From contig NZ_BBLU01000007.1 in assembly GCF_000759715.1 (NCBI RefSeq), forward strand, positions 1-64,000: a stretch of 64,000 nt of DNA, in the 5' to 3' direction. Made by a program: the position numbers and the translations under genes. This DNA comes from Demequina mangrovi (GTDB lineage Bacteria; Actinomycetota; Actinomycetes; Actinomycetales; Demequinaceae). Positions 32,612-41,347 of the stretch are shown here, in pieces; the stretch's first letter is position 1; every line of letters starts with the position of its first letter. The notes beneath the pieces are model-generated. The model was not told where the DNA came from. It was given only the letters and a program-made list of their open reading frames with translations, and did no database searches.

Positions 32612-34000
32612 TCAGCCCCAGACGAGCCCCTGAGCGGGATCGCTCATCACGCGGCCCACGTCCGCGAGCACGCGCGCGCCCAGCTCGCCGTCCACCAGAC
32701 GGTGGTCGAAGCTCAGCGCGAGCTGCGTGACCCAGCGGATCTTGATCTCTCCCTCGTGCACCCACGGCTGCTCGCGTATCGCGCCGAAGGCGAGGATCGC
32801 CGACTCACCGGGGTTGAGGATCGGGGTGCCGGTGTCGATTCCCAGCGGACCGACGTTGGTGATGGAGATGGTCCCGCCCGCGAGCGCTCCGGGAGGGGTG
32901 CGGTTCTCGCGCGCGAGGGCGGTGAGCTCGCCGATCTCGAGCGCGAGCTCGTGCAGCGGCAGCCGGTGCGCGTCCTTGATGTTCGGCACCAGCAGGCCGC
33001 GGGGCGTCGAGGCCGCGATGCCGAGGTTCACGTAGTGCTTGTAGACGATCTCGCGGGCCTCGTCGTCCCAGCTCGCGTTGATCTCGGGATGGCGGCGCAC
33101 CGCGAGCAGCAGCGCCTTCGCGACGATGAGCAGCGGCGTCACCCGCACGTCCTGGAAGTCGCGGTCCGCCTTGAGCCGCTTCACCAGGTCCATCGTGGCG
33201 GTGACGTCGGCCGTGTGGAACACCGTGACGTGCGGCGCGGTGAAGGCGGACTTCACCATCGCCTCGGCGGTGCGCTTGCGGACGCTCTTCACCGGCACGC
33301 GGGTCGAGCGGCCCCCGTCGGCCGAGTAGCCCGACTCGAGCCACGGCTGGTCGTCGTTGGCGTCGTAGGTGGTGAGCGCGCGCGTCGAGCGCGCCTTGGC
33401 CGCCTGCTCGACGTCCTCGCGCGTCACGAGCCCGCCGGGACCCGACGGCGTCACCGTGGTGATCTCGACGCCCAGCTCGCGCGCGAGCTTGCGCACGGGC
33501 GGCTTCGCGAGGACCGGGTAGTCGGACACCTCACCGGCGCCGCCGATCGGGTCGAGCGCGCCCTCCTTGCGGGGACGCCTCTGCGCGGAGCCCGCCGAGA
33601 CACCGTAGCCCACGAGCACCGCGCCGGAGGCCTCGTCGGTGGGCGCCGGGTCCGGTTCCATCGCCTCCACCGCGTCCACCTCGGGCGTCGGGACGCTCGG
33701 TACCGGTGCATCGGCCGTCGACGCCCCTCCCGGGACATCCAGGTCCGGTCCGTCGCCGTCCACCTGGAACCGCACGATGGGCGCGCCCACCTCGACCGTG
33801 TCGCCCTCGGCGACCAGCAGCTCGACCACGACCCCGTCGACCGGGCACGGCAGCTCGACCAGGGACTTCGCCGTCTCGATCTCGACGAGCGGCTGGTTGA
33901 CCTCGACCGTGTCACCCGCGGCGACGCGCCAGGTCACCACGTCGGCCTCGGTCAGGCCCTCGCCCGCGTCGGGCATGTGGAACGTCTCAAAGCTAGGCAT
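32612..34000 (-). CDS. bkdC: Branched-chain 2-oxoacid dehydrogenase E2 (dihydrolipoyl acyltransferase)
   Basis: A 462-residue E2 subunit. It has one N-terminal lipoyl domain (EIETAKSLVELP, lysine near residue 44), a Pro/Ala/Thr-rich linker, an E3-binding domain (KPPVRKLARELGVE, about residues 172-185) and a C-terminal acyltransferase domain ending with the catalytic SFDHRLVDGELGA. It forms the core that moves acyl groups from E1 to CoA. It follows the E1-beta gene by ten bases as third gene of the operon. Pyruvate dehydrogenase is the alternative, but separate E1-alpha and beta subunits with a single lipoyl domain favour branched-chain acids in actinobacteria. No E3 gene is nearby. Confidence 0.9.
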   Translation of the reverse strand: MPSFETFHMPDAGEGLTEADVVTWRVAAGDTVEVNQPLVEIETAKSLVELPCPVDGVVVELLVAEGDTVEVGAPIVRFQVDGDGPDLDVPGGASTADAPVPSVPTPEVDAVEAMEPDPAPTDEASGAVLVGYGVSAGSAQRRPRKEGALDPIGGAGEVSDYPVLAKPPVRKLARELGVEITTVTPSGPGGLVTREDVEQAAKARSTRALTTYDANDDQPWLESGYSADGGRSTRVPVKSVRKRTAEAMVKSAFTAPHVTVFHTADVTATMDLVKRLKADRDFQDVRVTPLLIVAKALLLAVRRHPEINASWDDEAREIVYKHYVNLGIAASTPRGLLVPNIKDAHRLPLHELALEIGELTALARENRTPPGALAGGTISITNVGPLGIDTGTPILNPGESAILAFGAIREQPWVHEGEIKIRWVTQLALSFDHRLVDGELGARVLADVGRVMSDPAQGLVWG

Positions 34001-34010
34001 GCGAGCCCTC

Positions 34011-35024
34011 TCAGTGCGTCATCACGCGGTCGACGGCGTCGAGCACGCGGTCCAGGCTGGGCAGGTAGTCGTGCTCGAGCTTGGAGCCAGGGTAGGGGGC
34101 GTGGAAGCCGCCGACGCGGAGCACAGGCGCGTGCAGATGGAAGAAGGCCTGCTCCGTGACGCGGGCCGAGAGCTCGGCGCCGGGCCCGAAGGCAGTGGGC
34201 GCCTCGTGGACGATGACCACGCGGCCGGTGCGCTTGACGGACCTCAGCACGGTGTCGGAGTCGAGCGGGGAGATCGAGCGGAGGTCGACCACCTCGACGC
34301 TCGTGCCGTCGCCCGCGGCGACCTCGGCCGCCTGCAGCGCGAGGCGCATCGTCGGGCCGTACGCGACGAGCGTCACGTCGGTGCCCTCGCGGGCGATGCG
34401 GCCGCGGGACATCTCCGCGGTCGCGGCGGACGAGGCGTGCTCGCCCTCGAGCTGCGCGGCGACGCGCGACTCGTCGACCTCGCCCTTGTCCCAGTAGCGC
34501 GCCTTGGGCTCGAGGAACAGCACGGGGTCGGGCGAGGCGATGGCCTGCTGGATCATGTCGAAGGCGTCCTGCGGGGTCGCCGGGGAGATCACCCGGAGGC
34601 CCGCGGTGTGCGCGAACAGCGCCTCGGGGCTCTCCGAATGGTGCTCGACCGCGCCGATGCCGCCGGCGAAGGGCACGCGGATCACCACGGGCAGGGTGAT
34701 GCGGCCCTGCGAGCGGTAGTGCATCTTCGCGAGCTGCGTGGTGATCTGGTTGTACGCGGGGAAGATGAAGCCGTCGAACTGGATCTCGATCACGGGACGG
34801 TACCCCCGCATCGCCATGCCGACCGCGGTGCCGACGATGCCCGACTCGGCCAGCGGGGTGTCCATGACGCGGTCGCCGCCGAAGTCCTTCCACAGCCCGT
34901 CGGTGACGCGGAACACGCCCCCGAGCTGACCGATGTCCTCGCCCATGAGCAGCACCTTGGGGTCGCGCTCCATGGCGGCGCGCAGGCCCCTGTTGATGGC
35001 GCCCGCCATCGTCATCGCGGTCAT
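34011..35024 (-). CDS. bkdB: 2-oxoacid dehydrogenase E1 beta subunit
   Basis: A 337-residue transketolase-like subunit. It has MGEDIGQLGGVFRVT near the N-terminus, the central IEIQFDGFIFPAYNQI and AGGIGAVEHHSES, and a C-terminal domain with VEVVDLRSISPLD. It pairs with E1 alpha to form the thiamin-diphosphate active site that decarboxylates branched-chain 2-oxoacids, supplying starters for branched fatty acids and acyl-CoAs. The ATG at 35024 overlaps the E1-alpha stop (ATGA). Confidence 0.92.
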   Translation of the reverse strand: MTAMTMAGAINRGLRAAMERDPKVLLMGEDIGQLGGVFRVTDGLWKDFGGDRVMDTPLAESGIVGTAVGMAMRGYRPVIEIQFDGFIFPAYNQITTQLAKMHYRSQGRITLPVVIRVPFAGGIGAVEHHSESPEALFAHTAGLRVISPATPQDAFDMIQQAIASPDPVLFLEPKARYWDKGEVDESRVAAQLEGEHASSAATAEMSRGRIAREGTDVTLVAYGPTMRLALQAAEVAAGDGTSVEVVDLRSISPLDSDTVLRSVKRTGRVVIVHEAPTAFGPGAELSARVTEQAFFHLHAPVLRVGGFHAPYPGSKLEHDYLPSLDRVLDAVDRVMTH

Positions 35025-36148
35025 GCGTGCACCCCCTGGTCCACGAAGGACCGCTCGTATCGCGAGAACCACGCCCGCTCGGCCGCGACGGTGCCGTGCG
35101 GCTCGGCGTACACGTGGTCGAACATCGTCTCGACGGCGGGCCGCTCCCACGACTTCACCGTCTCGCGCGTGCGACGGCCCAGCTCCTTGGCCTCGGAGGC
35201 GGCGGCCTCGACCGCCTCGTCCGGCAGCTCGCCCAGCTCGCGCAGGTGCGCCTCGAGACGCGCGATCGGGTCGCGCTCGGCCCAGTACGCCTCGTCGGCG
35301 TGCGAGCGGTAGCGCGTGGGGTCGTCCGAGGTGGTGTGCGCGCCCACGCGGTAGGTGAAGGCCTCGATGAGCACCGGACCCGCACCCGAGCGGGCGTGCT
35401 GGAGCGCCCACTGCGTGACGGCGTAGCAGGCGATCACGTCGTTGCCGTCGACGCGGACCGACGGGACGCCGAAGCCGGCGCCGCGCTGCGCGAGGGGCAC
35501 GCGGCTCTGGCGCGTGGCCGGCTCGGAGATCGCGAACTGGTTGTTCTGGACGAAGAAGACGATGGGTGCGTCGTTCACGGCCGCGAAGGTGAGGGCCTCG
35601 TTGACGTCGCCCTGGCTGGTCGCACCGTCGCCGAAGTAGCAGACGACGGCTCCATCCGTATCCTGACCCGTGCCGACGAGCCCGTCGCGCGCCATCGCCA
35701 TCGCGTAGCCCGTCGCGTGGAGCGAGTGCGCGCCGATCACCAGCGTGTAGAGGTGGAAGCCGTGGGCGGCCGGGTCCCACGCGCCGTGCTGGAGACCGCG
35801 GAAGATCCGCAGGATCTCGGGGAGGTCGACACCGCGGGTGTGCGCGACGCCGTGCTCGCGGTAGGACGGGAACACGAAGTCGGAGGGGCGCATCGCGTGA
35901 CCCGAGCCGATCTGCGCGGCCTCCTGACCCACGGCCTCGACCCACAGGCCCAGCTCGCCTTGACGCTGAAGGCTGGTCGCCTCGCGATCGAAGGCGCGCA
36001 CCACCGTCATGTCGTGCCACATCGCGCGCAGACGGGCCGCGTCGAGTTCGGCGGCGTACGCGCCGAAGTCGGGGTGGTCGAGTCGTGCACCGGTGCGGTC
36101 GAGCAGGCGTACCAGGCCTTCCTCCGAGAGCGGTCCGTGAGCGTCCAC
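35021..36148 (-). CDS. bkdA: 2-oxoacid dehydrogenase E1 alpha subunit
   Basis: A 375-residue E1 alpha subunit. The thiamin-diphosphate motif runs from GDGATSQGD to FFVQNNQFAIS (about residues 172-206), and the phosphorylation-loop-like YRVGAHTTSDD follows. First gene of the bkd operon; the GTG at 36148 has AAGGA eight bases upstream. Upstream lies a perfect 10-bp-arm dyad typical of TetR-family sites, so the operon is probably repressed by a regulator encoded elsewhere. Confidence 0.92.
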   Translation of the reverse strand: MDAHGPLSEEGLVRLLDRTGARLDHPDFGAYAAELDAARLRAMWHDMTVVRAFDREATSLQRQGELGLWVEAVGQEAAQIGSGHAMRPSDFVFPSYREHGVAHTRGVDLPEILRIFRGLQHGAWDPAAHGFHLYTLVIGAHSLHATGYAMAMARDGLVGTGQDTDGAVVCYFGDGATSQGDVNEALTFAAVNDAPIVFFVQNNQFAISEPATRQSRVPLAQRGAGFGVPSVRVDGNDVIACYAVTQWALQHARSGAGPVLIEAFTYRVGAHTTSDDPTRYRSHADEAYWAERDPIARLEAHLRELGELPDEAVEAAASEAKELGRRTRETVKSWERPAVETMFDHVYAEPHGTVAAERAWFSRYERSFVDQGVHA

Positions 36149-36191
36149 GCACGTGTCCTTCCGTTCGAGGGTCGGAGGGCGTCGCCCTCGA

Positions 36192-36231
36192 CCTAACCTA
36201 CGCCAGCGTAACCTACGGCTCCGTAGGTTAC
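36192..36231. promoter_or_regulatory. TetR-like operator upstream of the bkd operon
   Basis: GTAACCTACG (36208-36217) and CGTAGGTTAC (36222-36231) are perfect arms around GCTC. The half-site ACCTACG also occurs just before, at 36195-36201, giving three copies. Dyads of this size and form are typical TetR-family sites. It lies 60-83 bases upstream of the E1-alpha start and could also reach the divergent cysQ promoter. Confidence 0.65.
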
Positions 36232-36275
36232 CAACTCGGACAGATCGGACTCGTGCCCGGTCCGCACGCAGGCTG

Positions 36276-36328
36276 TACCGTGGCCGTCACGCGGGCCCGC
36301 GTGACGGCCGCGTGGACTGGAGACACGT
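36276..36328 (+). promoter_or_regulatory. cysQ promoter region with a 28-bp perfect palindrome
   Basis: TACCGT (36276-36281) is a candidate -10 box. Directly after it GGCCGTCACGCGGG (36282-36295) meets its exact complement CCCGCGTGACGGCC (36296-36309) with no spacer. A GGAG ribosome site follows, eight bases before the ATG at 36329. The palindrome covers the expected transcription start. It could be an operator or form a hairpin in the leader. Confidence 0.6.
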
Positions 36329-37090
36329 ATGACCTATGCGCTCACGGATGCGGCGCTGTCGGCGCTGCTGGCGAACGCCGCGGGGGACGAGCTGCTGCGC
36401 GTGCGCCGCGAGTCCGGCCTCGAGGGCAAGGAGCTGGGCAAGGCGGGCGACGCCGCGGCCCAGGCGCTCCTCGCCGGCCTGCTCGCCGAGCACCGGCCGG
36501 ACGACGCCGTGCTGAGCGAGGAGGCCAAGGACTCCGAGGCGCGCCTGAGCGCCGACCGCGTGTGGATCATCGACCCGCTCGACGGCACGCGCGAGTACTC
36601 CGAGGGGCGTGCTGACTGGGCGGTGCACATCGCGCTGTGGGAGCGGGGCGAGCTGACGCTCGGCGCCGTCGGCATCCCCGGTGAGGAGCTCGTGCTCGTG
36701 TCCGACACCGTCGCCCCCGCTCCCGCGCCGGCCGACGGCGCGCAGATCAGCCTCGCGGTGTCCCGCTCGCGGCCGCCGGCCGTGACGGAGCCCGTGCGCG
36801 AGGCGCTCGACGCCTCGCTGCTGCCCATGGGATCCGCCGGGGTGAAGATCGCCGCGGTGGTCCGCGGGCAGGTCGACGCGTACGTCCACGCAGGCGGCCA
36901 GTACCAGTGGGACTCGGCGGCGCCGGTGGCGGTCGCGCGCGCCGCGGGGCTCCACACCTCTCGCATCGACGGGTCCCCGCTCGTCTACAATGACGCGGAC
37001 CCGTACCTCCCGGACCTGGTGGTGTGCCGTCCGGAACTGGCGCCGCGGATCCTTGCGGCGATCGCTGAGAACACCGACGGAGACTCTTGA
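36329..37090 (+). CDS. cysQ: 3'(2'),5'-bisphosphate nucleotidase (PAP phosphatase)
   Basis: A 253-residue inositol-monophosphatase-fold enzyme that removes the 3-prime phosphate from PAP, the by-product of PAPS use. Metal-binding residues are visible: LSEEAKD (Glu), DPLDGTREY (the DPxDGT signature) and the C-terminal WDSAAP. It is the first gene of a five-gene operon and overlaps cysD by one base (TGATG). This placement ties it to sulfate activation and not to inositol metabolism. Confidence 0.9.
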   Translation: MTYALTDAALSALLANAAGDELLRVRRESGLEGKELGKAGDAAAQALLAGLLAEHRPDDAVLSEEAKDSEARLSADRVWIIDPLDGTREYSEGRADWAVHIALWERGELTLGAVGIPGEELVLVSDTVAPAPAPADGAQISLAVSRSRPPAVTEPVREALDASLLPMGSAGVKIAAVVRGQVDAYVHAGGQYQWDSAAPVAVARAAGLHTSRIDGSPLVYNDADPYLPDLVVCRPELAPRILAAIAENTDGDS

Positions 37091-37992
37091 TGACGGCAAC
37101 CTCGTTCAGCCAGCTCGACGCGCTGGAGGCTGAGGCCATTCACATCGTGCGCGAGGTCGTCGCGCAGATGGAGCGGCCCGCGCTGCTGTTCTCGGGCGGC
37201 AAGGACTCGATCGTGCTGCTGCACATCGCGCTCAAGGCCTTCGCGCCCGCCAGGCTCCCCATGCCGGTGGTGCACATCGACACGGGCCACAACTTCCCCG
37301 AGGTCATCGAGTACCGCGACCGGATCGTCGAGGAGCACGACCTCAACCTCGTGGTCGGCTCCGTGCAGGAGGCGATCGAGCGCGGCTTCGTGCGGGAGGA
37401 GCCCAACGGTTCGCGTAACCGCATCCAGACGCCGGTGCTGCTCGACACGATCGAGAAGAACCGTTTCGACGCGTGCATGGGCGGCGCCCGCCGCGACGAG
37501 GAGAAGGCCCGCGCGAAGGAGCGCGTGTTCTCCTTCCGCGACGAGTTCGGCCAGTGGGACCCGCGCAACCAGCGTCCCGAGCTGTGGTCGCTCTACAACG
37601 GCCGGGTCCACCAGGGCGAGTCGATCCGCGTGTTCCCGCTCAGCAACTGGACCGAGCTGGACATCTGGGACTACATCGACTCGCGCGGCATCGAGGTGCC
37701 CTCGATCTACTTCGCGCACGAGCGCGACGTGTTCCACCGCGACGGCATGTGGATGGCCGCGAACGAGTTCTGCAGCCCCCGCGAGGGCGAGATGATCGAG
37801 CGACGCACGGTGCGCTACCGCACCGTCGGCGACGCCACGCTGACCGCGGCCGTCCTCTCGGACGCGGACACGGTCGACAAGATCATCGCCGAGACCGCCG
37901 CGACGCGGCTGACCGAGCGCGGTGCCACCCGCGGCGACGACCGAGTGTCGGAGGCCGCGATGGAGGACCGCAAGAAGGAAGGGTACTTCTGA
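37090..37992 (+). CDS. cysD: Sulfate adenylyltransferase small subunit
   Basis: A 300-residue ATP sulfurylase subunit that adenylates sulfate to APS. It has the PP-loop SGGKDSIVLLH (about residues 33-43), the segment GGARRDEEKARAKER and the RRTVRYRTVGD region near the C-terminus. Length is normal for CysD. A TTG codon precedes the ATG; I prefer the ATG, which overlaps the cysQ stop. It works with CysN, whose start overlaps its stop by one base. Confidence 0.95.
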   Translation: MTATSFSQLDALEAEAIHIVREVVAQMERPALLFSGGKDSIVLLHIALKAFAPARLPMPVVHIDTGHNFPEVIEYRDRIVEEHDLNLVVGSVQEAIERGFVREEPNGSRNRIQTPVLLDTIEKNRFDACMGGARRDEEKARAKERVFSFRDEFGQWDPRNQRPELWSLYNGRVHQGESIRVFPLSNWTELDIWDYIDSRGIEVPSIYFAHERDVFHRDGMWMAANEFCSPREGEMIERRTVRYRTVGDATLTAAVLSDADTVDKIIAETAATRLTERGATRGDDRVSEAAMEDRKKEGYF

Positions 37993-39239
37993 TGGATCTT
38001 CTCCGTTTCGCGACCGCAGGATCGGTCGACGACGGCAAGTCCACCCTCATCGGCCGCCTCCTCTACGACAGCAAGTCGATCTTCGAGGACCAGCTCGAGT
38101 CCGTCGAGGCCGCCTCGAAGGCGCGCGGCACCGAGTACACGGACCTCGCGCTGCTGACCGACGGTCTGCGCGCCGAGCGCGAGCAGGGCATCACCATCGA
38201 CGTGGCGTACCGCTACTTCGCGACGCCCAAGCGCAAGTTCATCATCGCGGACACGCCGGGCCACCAGCAGTACACGCGCAACATGGTGACGGGCGCCTCG
38301 ACGGCGGACCTCGCGATCATCCTCGTCGACGCCCGCAAGGGCCTCACGGAGCAGTCGCGCCGCCACGCCACCATCGCGTCGCTGCTGCGCGTGCCGCACA
38401 TCGTGCTCGCCGTGAACAAGATGGACCTCGTCGGCTGGTCCGAGGAGCGCTTCAACGAGATCTACAAGGAGTTCACGGAGTTCTCCGCGAAGCTCGACAT
38501 CGCGGATCTCATCGCGATCCCGATGTCCGCCCTGCTGGGCGACAACGTGGTCGAGCGCTCGGTGAACACGCCCTGGTACGGCGGCTCGTCGCTCATGCAC
38601 CACCTCGAGCACGTGCACATCGCCTCGGACCGCAACCTGCAGGACCCGCGCTTCCCGGTGCAGTACGTCATCCGGCCGATGCGCAACGACGTCCACGACT
38701 ACCGCGGCTTCGCGGGCCAGGTCGCCTCGGGCATCCTCAAGGTCGGCGACGAGGTCATGGCGCTGCCGTCGGGCATGACGTCCCGCGTCTCGGCGATCGA
38801 CGGCCCGAGCGGCCCGCTCGAGGAGGCCATGCCGCCGATGTCGGTGACGCTCCGCCTCGAGGATGAGATCGACGTCTCGCGCGGCGACATCATCTGCCGC
38901 GTCGGCAACCACCCGGAGCCCACGCAGGACCTCGACGCGACCATCTGCTGGATGGACCAGGACGCGCTCACGGTGGGCCGCAAGCTCGGCATCCTCCACA
39001 CGACGCGCATGGCGCGCGCCATGGTGAAGGACGTCGTCTACGAGCTCGATGTCAACACGCTGCACCGCAACACCGAGATCCACGAGCTGGGCCTCAACTC
39101 CATCGGCCGCGTCAAGCTGCGGGTCACCTCGCCGCTGCTGGTCGACGAGTACGCGGACAACCGGACCACCGGCTCCTTCATCCTCATCGACGAGGCGACC
39201 AACCGCACCGTCGGTGCGGGCTTCGTGCGCGAGCACTGA
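37992..39239 (+). CDS. cysN: Sulfate adenylyltransferase GTPase subunit
   Basis: A 415-residue EF-Tu-like GTPase that drives APS synthesis by CysD. G1 is GSVDDGKST, G3 is DTPGHQQY, G4 is NKMD and the switch-I region precedes GITIDVAYRYF. Two beta-barrel domains follow. It is CysN alone, not the CysNC fusion found in many bacteria; APS kinase is encoded separately two genes on. It overlaps neighbours on both sides by one base. Confidence 0.95.
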   Translation: MDLLRFATAGSVDDGKSTLIGRLLYDSKSIFEDQLESVEAASKARGTEYTDLALLTDGLRAEREQGITIDVAYRYFATPKRKFIIADTPGHQQYTRNMVTGASTADLAIILVDARKGLTEQSRRHATIASLLRVPHIVLAVNKMDLVGWSEERFNEIYKEFTEFSAKLDIADLIAIPMSALLGDNVVERSVNTPWYGGSSLMHHLEHVHIASDRNLQDPRFPVQYVIRPMRNDVHDYRGFAGQVASGILKVGDEVMALPSGMTSRVSAIDGPSGPLEEAMPPMSVTLRLEDEIDVSRGDIICRVGNHPEPTQDLDATICWMDQDALTVGRKLGILHTTRMARAMVKDVVYELDVNTLHRNTEIHELGLNSIGRVKLRVTSPLLVDEYADNRTTGSFILIDEATNRTVGAGFVREH

Positions 39240-40201
39240 TGGATCTCGGCCTCATCCTGGCCGCAGCCGGCATCGGGGTCGTCGTCGGCCTCACCGGCAT
39301 GGGCGGGGGCGCCCTCATGACGCCCACGCTCGTGCTGTTCTTCGGCATCCCCGCGCCCGTCGCGGTGTCGTCGGACATCGTCGCCGCCGCCGCGATGAAG
39401 CCGTTCGGGTCGTGGGTCCACATCCGCAACAAGACCGTCAACTGGCAGCTCGTGCGGCTGCTCGTCTACGGCTCGGTGCCCGCGGCGTTCCTCGGCGTGC
39501 TGCTCCAGCACGCCGTCGGCAACCCGGAGGCGGTCGAGGCCTTCACCAAGAAGGCGCTCGGTGTCGCGCTCATCATCGCGTCGGCGGGCCTGCTCCTGCG
39601 CGCGTACATGCGTCTGCGCGAGCGGGCGCGGTCGCGCGACGGCTCGGCCGCACCGCTGCCGAAGGACCGTCCCGACGTGGTGCCCCGCCCGATCCCCACC
39701 ATCATCGTCGGCGTGATCGGCGGCGTGATGGTCGGCCTCACCTCAGTCGGCTCGGGGTCGCTCATCATCATCGCGCTCATGGCGCTCTACCCCGCGCTCA
39801 AGGCCTCGCAGCTGGTCGGCACGGATCTGGTCCAGGCGGTGCCGCTCGTGGTCTCGGCCGCGATCGCGCACCTCATGTTCGGCGACGTGGACTGGGAGGT
39901 CACCATCCCGGTGATCCTCGGCTCGATCCCCGGCACGTACATCGGCGCGCACCTGTCCTCGCGCGTCGGCGGCGGCCTGGTGCGCCGCGCCCTCGCCATG
40001 GTGCTCCTCATCTCCGGCCTCAAGATGCTCGGGGTGTCCAACGCGCTCACGCTGGCCGCGCTGGCCGCGGCGCTCGTCGGCGGCACGCTGGCCTGGGCGC
40101 TCATCCGCCGCAGCCTCGGCTTCTCGTTCTTCACCTGGCAGGACAAACGCGCACGGCAGGCGGCGAAGGACGCACGCGCTGCCGAGGGCAAGGAAGGCTG
40201 A
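39239..40201 (+). CDS. TauE/SafE-type anion transporter
   Basis: A 320-residue membrane protein with about eight helices and the two TauE/SafE repeat starts GLTGMGGGALMTPTLVL and VGLTSVGSGSLIIIAL. The family moves sulfite, sulfate, sulfonates or organic acids. Embedded in the middle of the sulfate activation operon, it most likely handles sulfate uptake or sulfite efflux. The family alone does not settle direction. The C-terminal tail is basic and cytoplasmic. Confidence 0.88.
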   Translation: MDLGLILAAAGIGVVVGLTGMGGGALMTPTLVLFFGIPAPVAVSSDIVAAAAMKPFGSWVHIRNKTVNWQLVRLLVYGSVPAAFLGVLLQHAVGNPEAVEAFTKKALGVALIIASAGLLLRAYMRLRERARSRDGSAAPLPKDRPDVVPRPIPTIIVGVIGGVMVGLTSVGSGSLIIIALMALYPALKASQLVGTDLVQAVPLVVSAAIAHLMFGDVDWEVTIPVILGSIPGTYIGAHLSSRVGGGLVRRALAMVLLISGLKMLGVSNALTLAALAAALVGGTLAWALIRRSLGFSFFTWQDKRARQAAKDARAAEGKEG

Positions 40202-40202
40202 C

Positions 40203-41312
40203 GTGCAGCTACGACTCTCTCCGGCCCAGCTCAACGAGCTCGAGCTCATGCGCGCGGGCGCGTACGGCTCGGAGCTCGGCTATCAGCTGCCCACCGCGGA
40301 CGCGCACGTCGCGACCCTGCTGGTGCGCGACGTCGCCGTGCCCGCGGCGATCGACCTCCTCGACACCGAGGCCACGCCGATCGCGCGCGTCGAGGTCACC
40401 GGCTCGCACACGACGTCGAGCGGCACCTGGATCGCGGGTCCGGTGACGATGCTCCGGGAGCCTGCGGCGCCCACCTTCGCCGAGTCGAGGCCGGCGGCGG
40501 GCAAGCCGCTGCTCGAGCACGCGACGCTGGTGCTCGGCAACGATGTGCGCGACGGCGACGGCGACCTGGTGCTGGTCGACGACGGTGACGCCGAGGCGCT
40601 CACCCGGGCGATGTCCGCGGCGACGCGCACCGGTCGCGAGGTGCGGGTGCTGCCCCGTCCCGCCGCGGCGCATCTCAGCGGCGATCTGGCCGACGACCTC
40701 CTCACCCACCTCGCCGAGGTGGTGTGCGCCTCGAGCATCACCACGCGCCGCAAGGTGCGGCGCGCGCGCGGCAACGGCGCCGTGGTGCTGCTCAGCGGCC
40801 TCTCGGGATCCGGCAAGTCGACCATCGCCCGCCAGCTCACCCGACGCCTGCGGGCGGAGAGCCACCAGCGCGTCACGCTGCTCGACGGCGACGAGGTCCG
40901 CGCGATGCTGTCCTCGGGCCTCGGCTTCTCGCGCGCCGACCGGGAGCTCAACGTGCGCCGCATCGGCTGGGTCGCGGCACAGCTCGCGGCGCACGGCGGC
41001 ATCGCGGTGTGCGCCCCGATCGCTCCCTACGAGACGATGCGGGCCGAGATGCGCACGATGGCCGAGGAGAACGGCAGGTTCGTCCTGGTCCACGTCGCGA
41101 CGCCGCTCGAGGTCTGCGAGGCGCGCGACCGCAAGGGTCTGTACGCGAAGGCGCGCGCCGGCGAGATCAAGGAGTTCACCGGCATCTCCGACCCGTACGA
41201 GACGCCCGTGGACGCCGACGTGGTGGTCGGCGCGGACGGAGAGAGCGTGGAGGAGGCCGCCGAGACGGTCCTCCGCGCGGTGCTCCACGCCGAGGCCAGC
41301 TACGTGATCTGA
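40203..41312 (+). CDS. cysC: Adenylylsulfate kinase with N-terminal ATP-sulfurylase-like domain
   Basis: A 369-residue protein. Residues about 195-369 are APS kinase: P-loop LLSGLSGSGKST, LLDGDEVR, the region ELNVRRIGWVA and KGLYAKARAGEIKEFTGI. It phosphorylates APS to PAPS. Residues 1-190 are an extra domain resembling the PUA-like N-terminus of ATP sulfurylases (LSPAQLNELELMRAGAYGS); it may be structural or regulatory. GTG start one base after tauE. The operon ends here with a 15-bp hairpin. No APS/PAPS reductase gene follows. Confidence 0.9.
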   Translation: MQLRLSPAQLNELELMRAGAYGSELGYQLPTADAHVATLLVRDVAVPAAIDLLDTEATPIARVEVTGSHTTSSGTWIAGPVTMLREPAAPTFAESRPAAGKPLLEHATLVLGNDVRDGDGDLVLVDDGDAEALTRAMSAATRTGREVRVLPRPAAAHLSGDLADDLLTHLAEVVCASSITTRRKVRRARGNGAVVLLSGLSGSGKSTIARQLTRRLRAESHQRVTLLDGDEVRAMLSSGLGFSRADRELNVRRIGWVAAQLAAHGGIAVCAPIAPYETMRAEMRTMAEENGRFVLVHVATPLEVCEARDRKGLYAKARAGEIKEFTGISDPYETPVDADVVVGADGESVEEAAETVLRAVLHAEASYVI

Positions 41313-41346
41313 CCGGTGGGGGCCGCCTGGCGGCGGCCCCCACCGG
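41313..41346. terminator. 15-bp bidirectional terminator
   Basis: CCGGTGGGGGCCGCC and GGCGGCCCCCACCGG pair perfectly around TGGC. It fills the gap between the convergent cysC and SpoIID-domain genes, so it probably ends both transcripts. Confidence 0.85.
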
Positions 41347-41347
41347 A

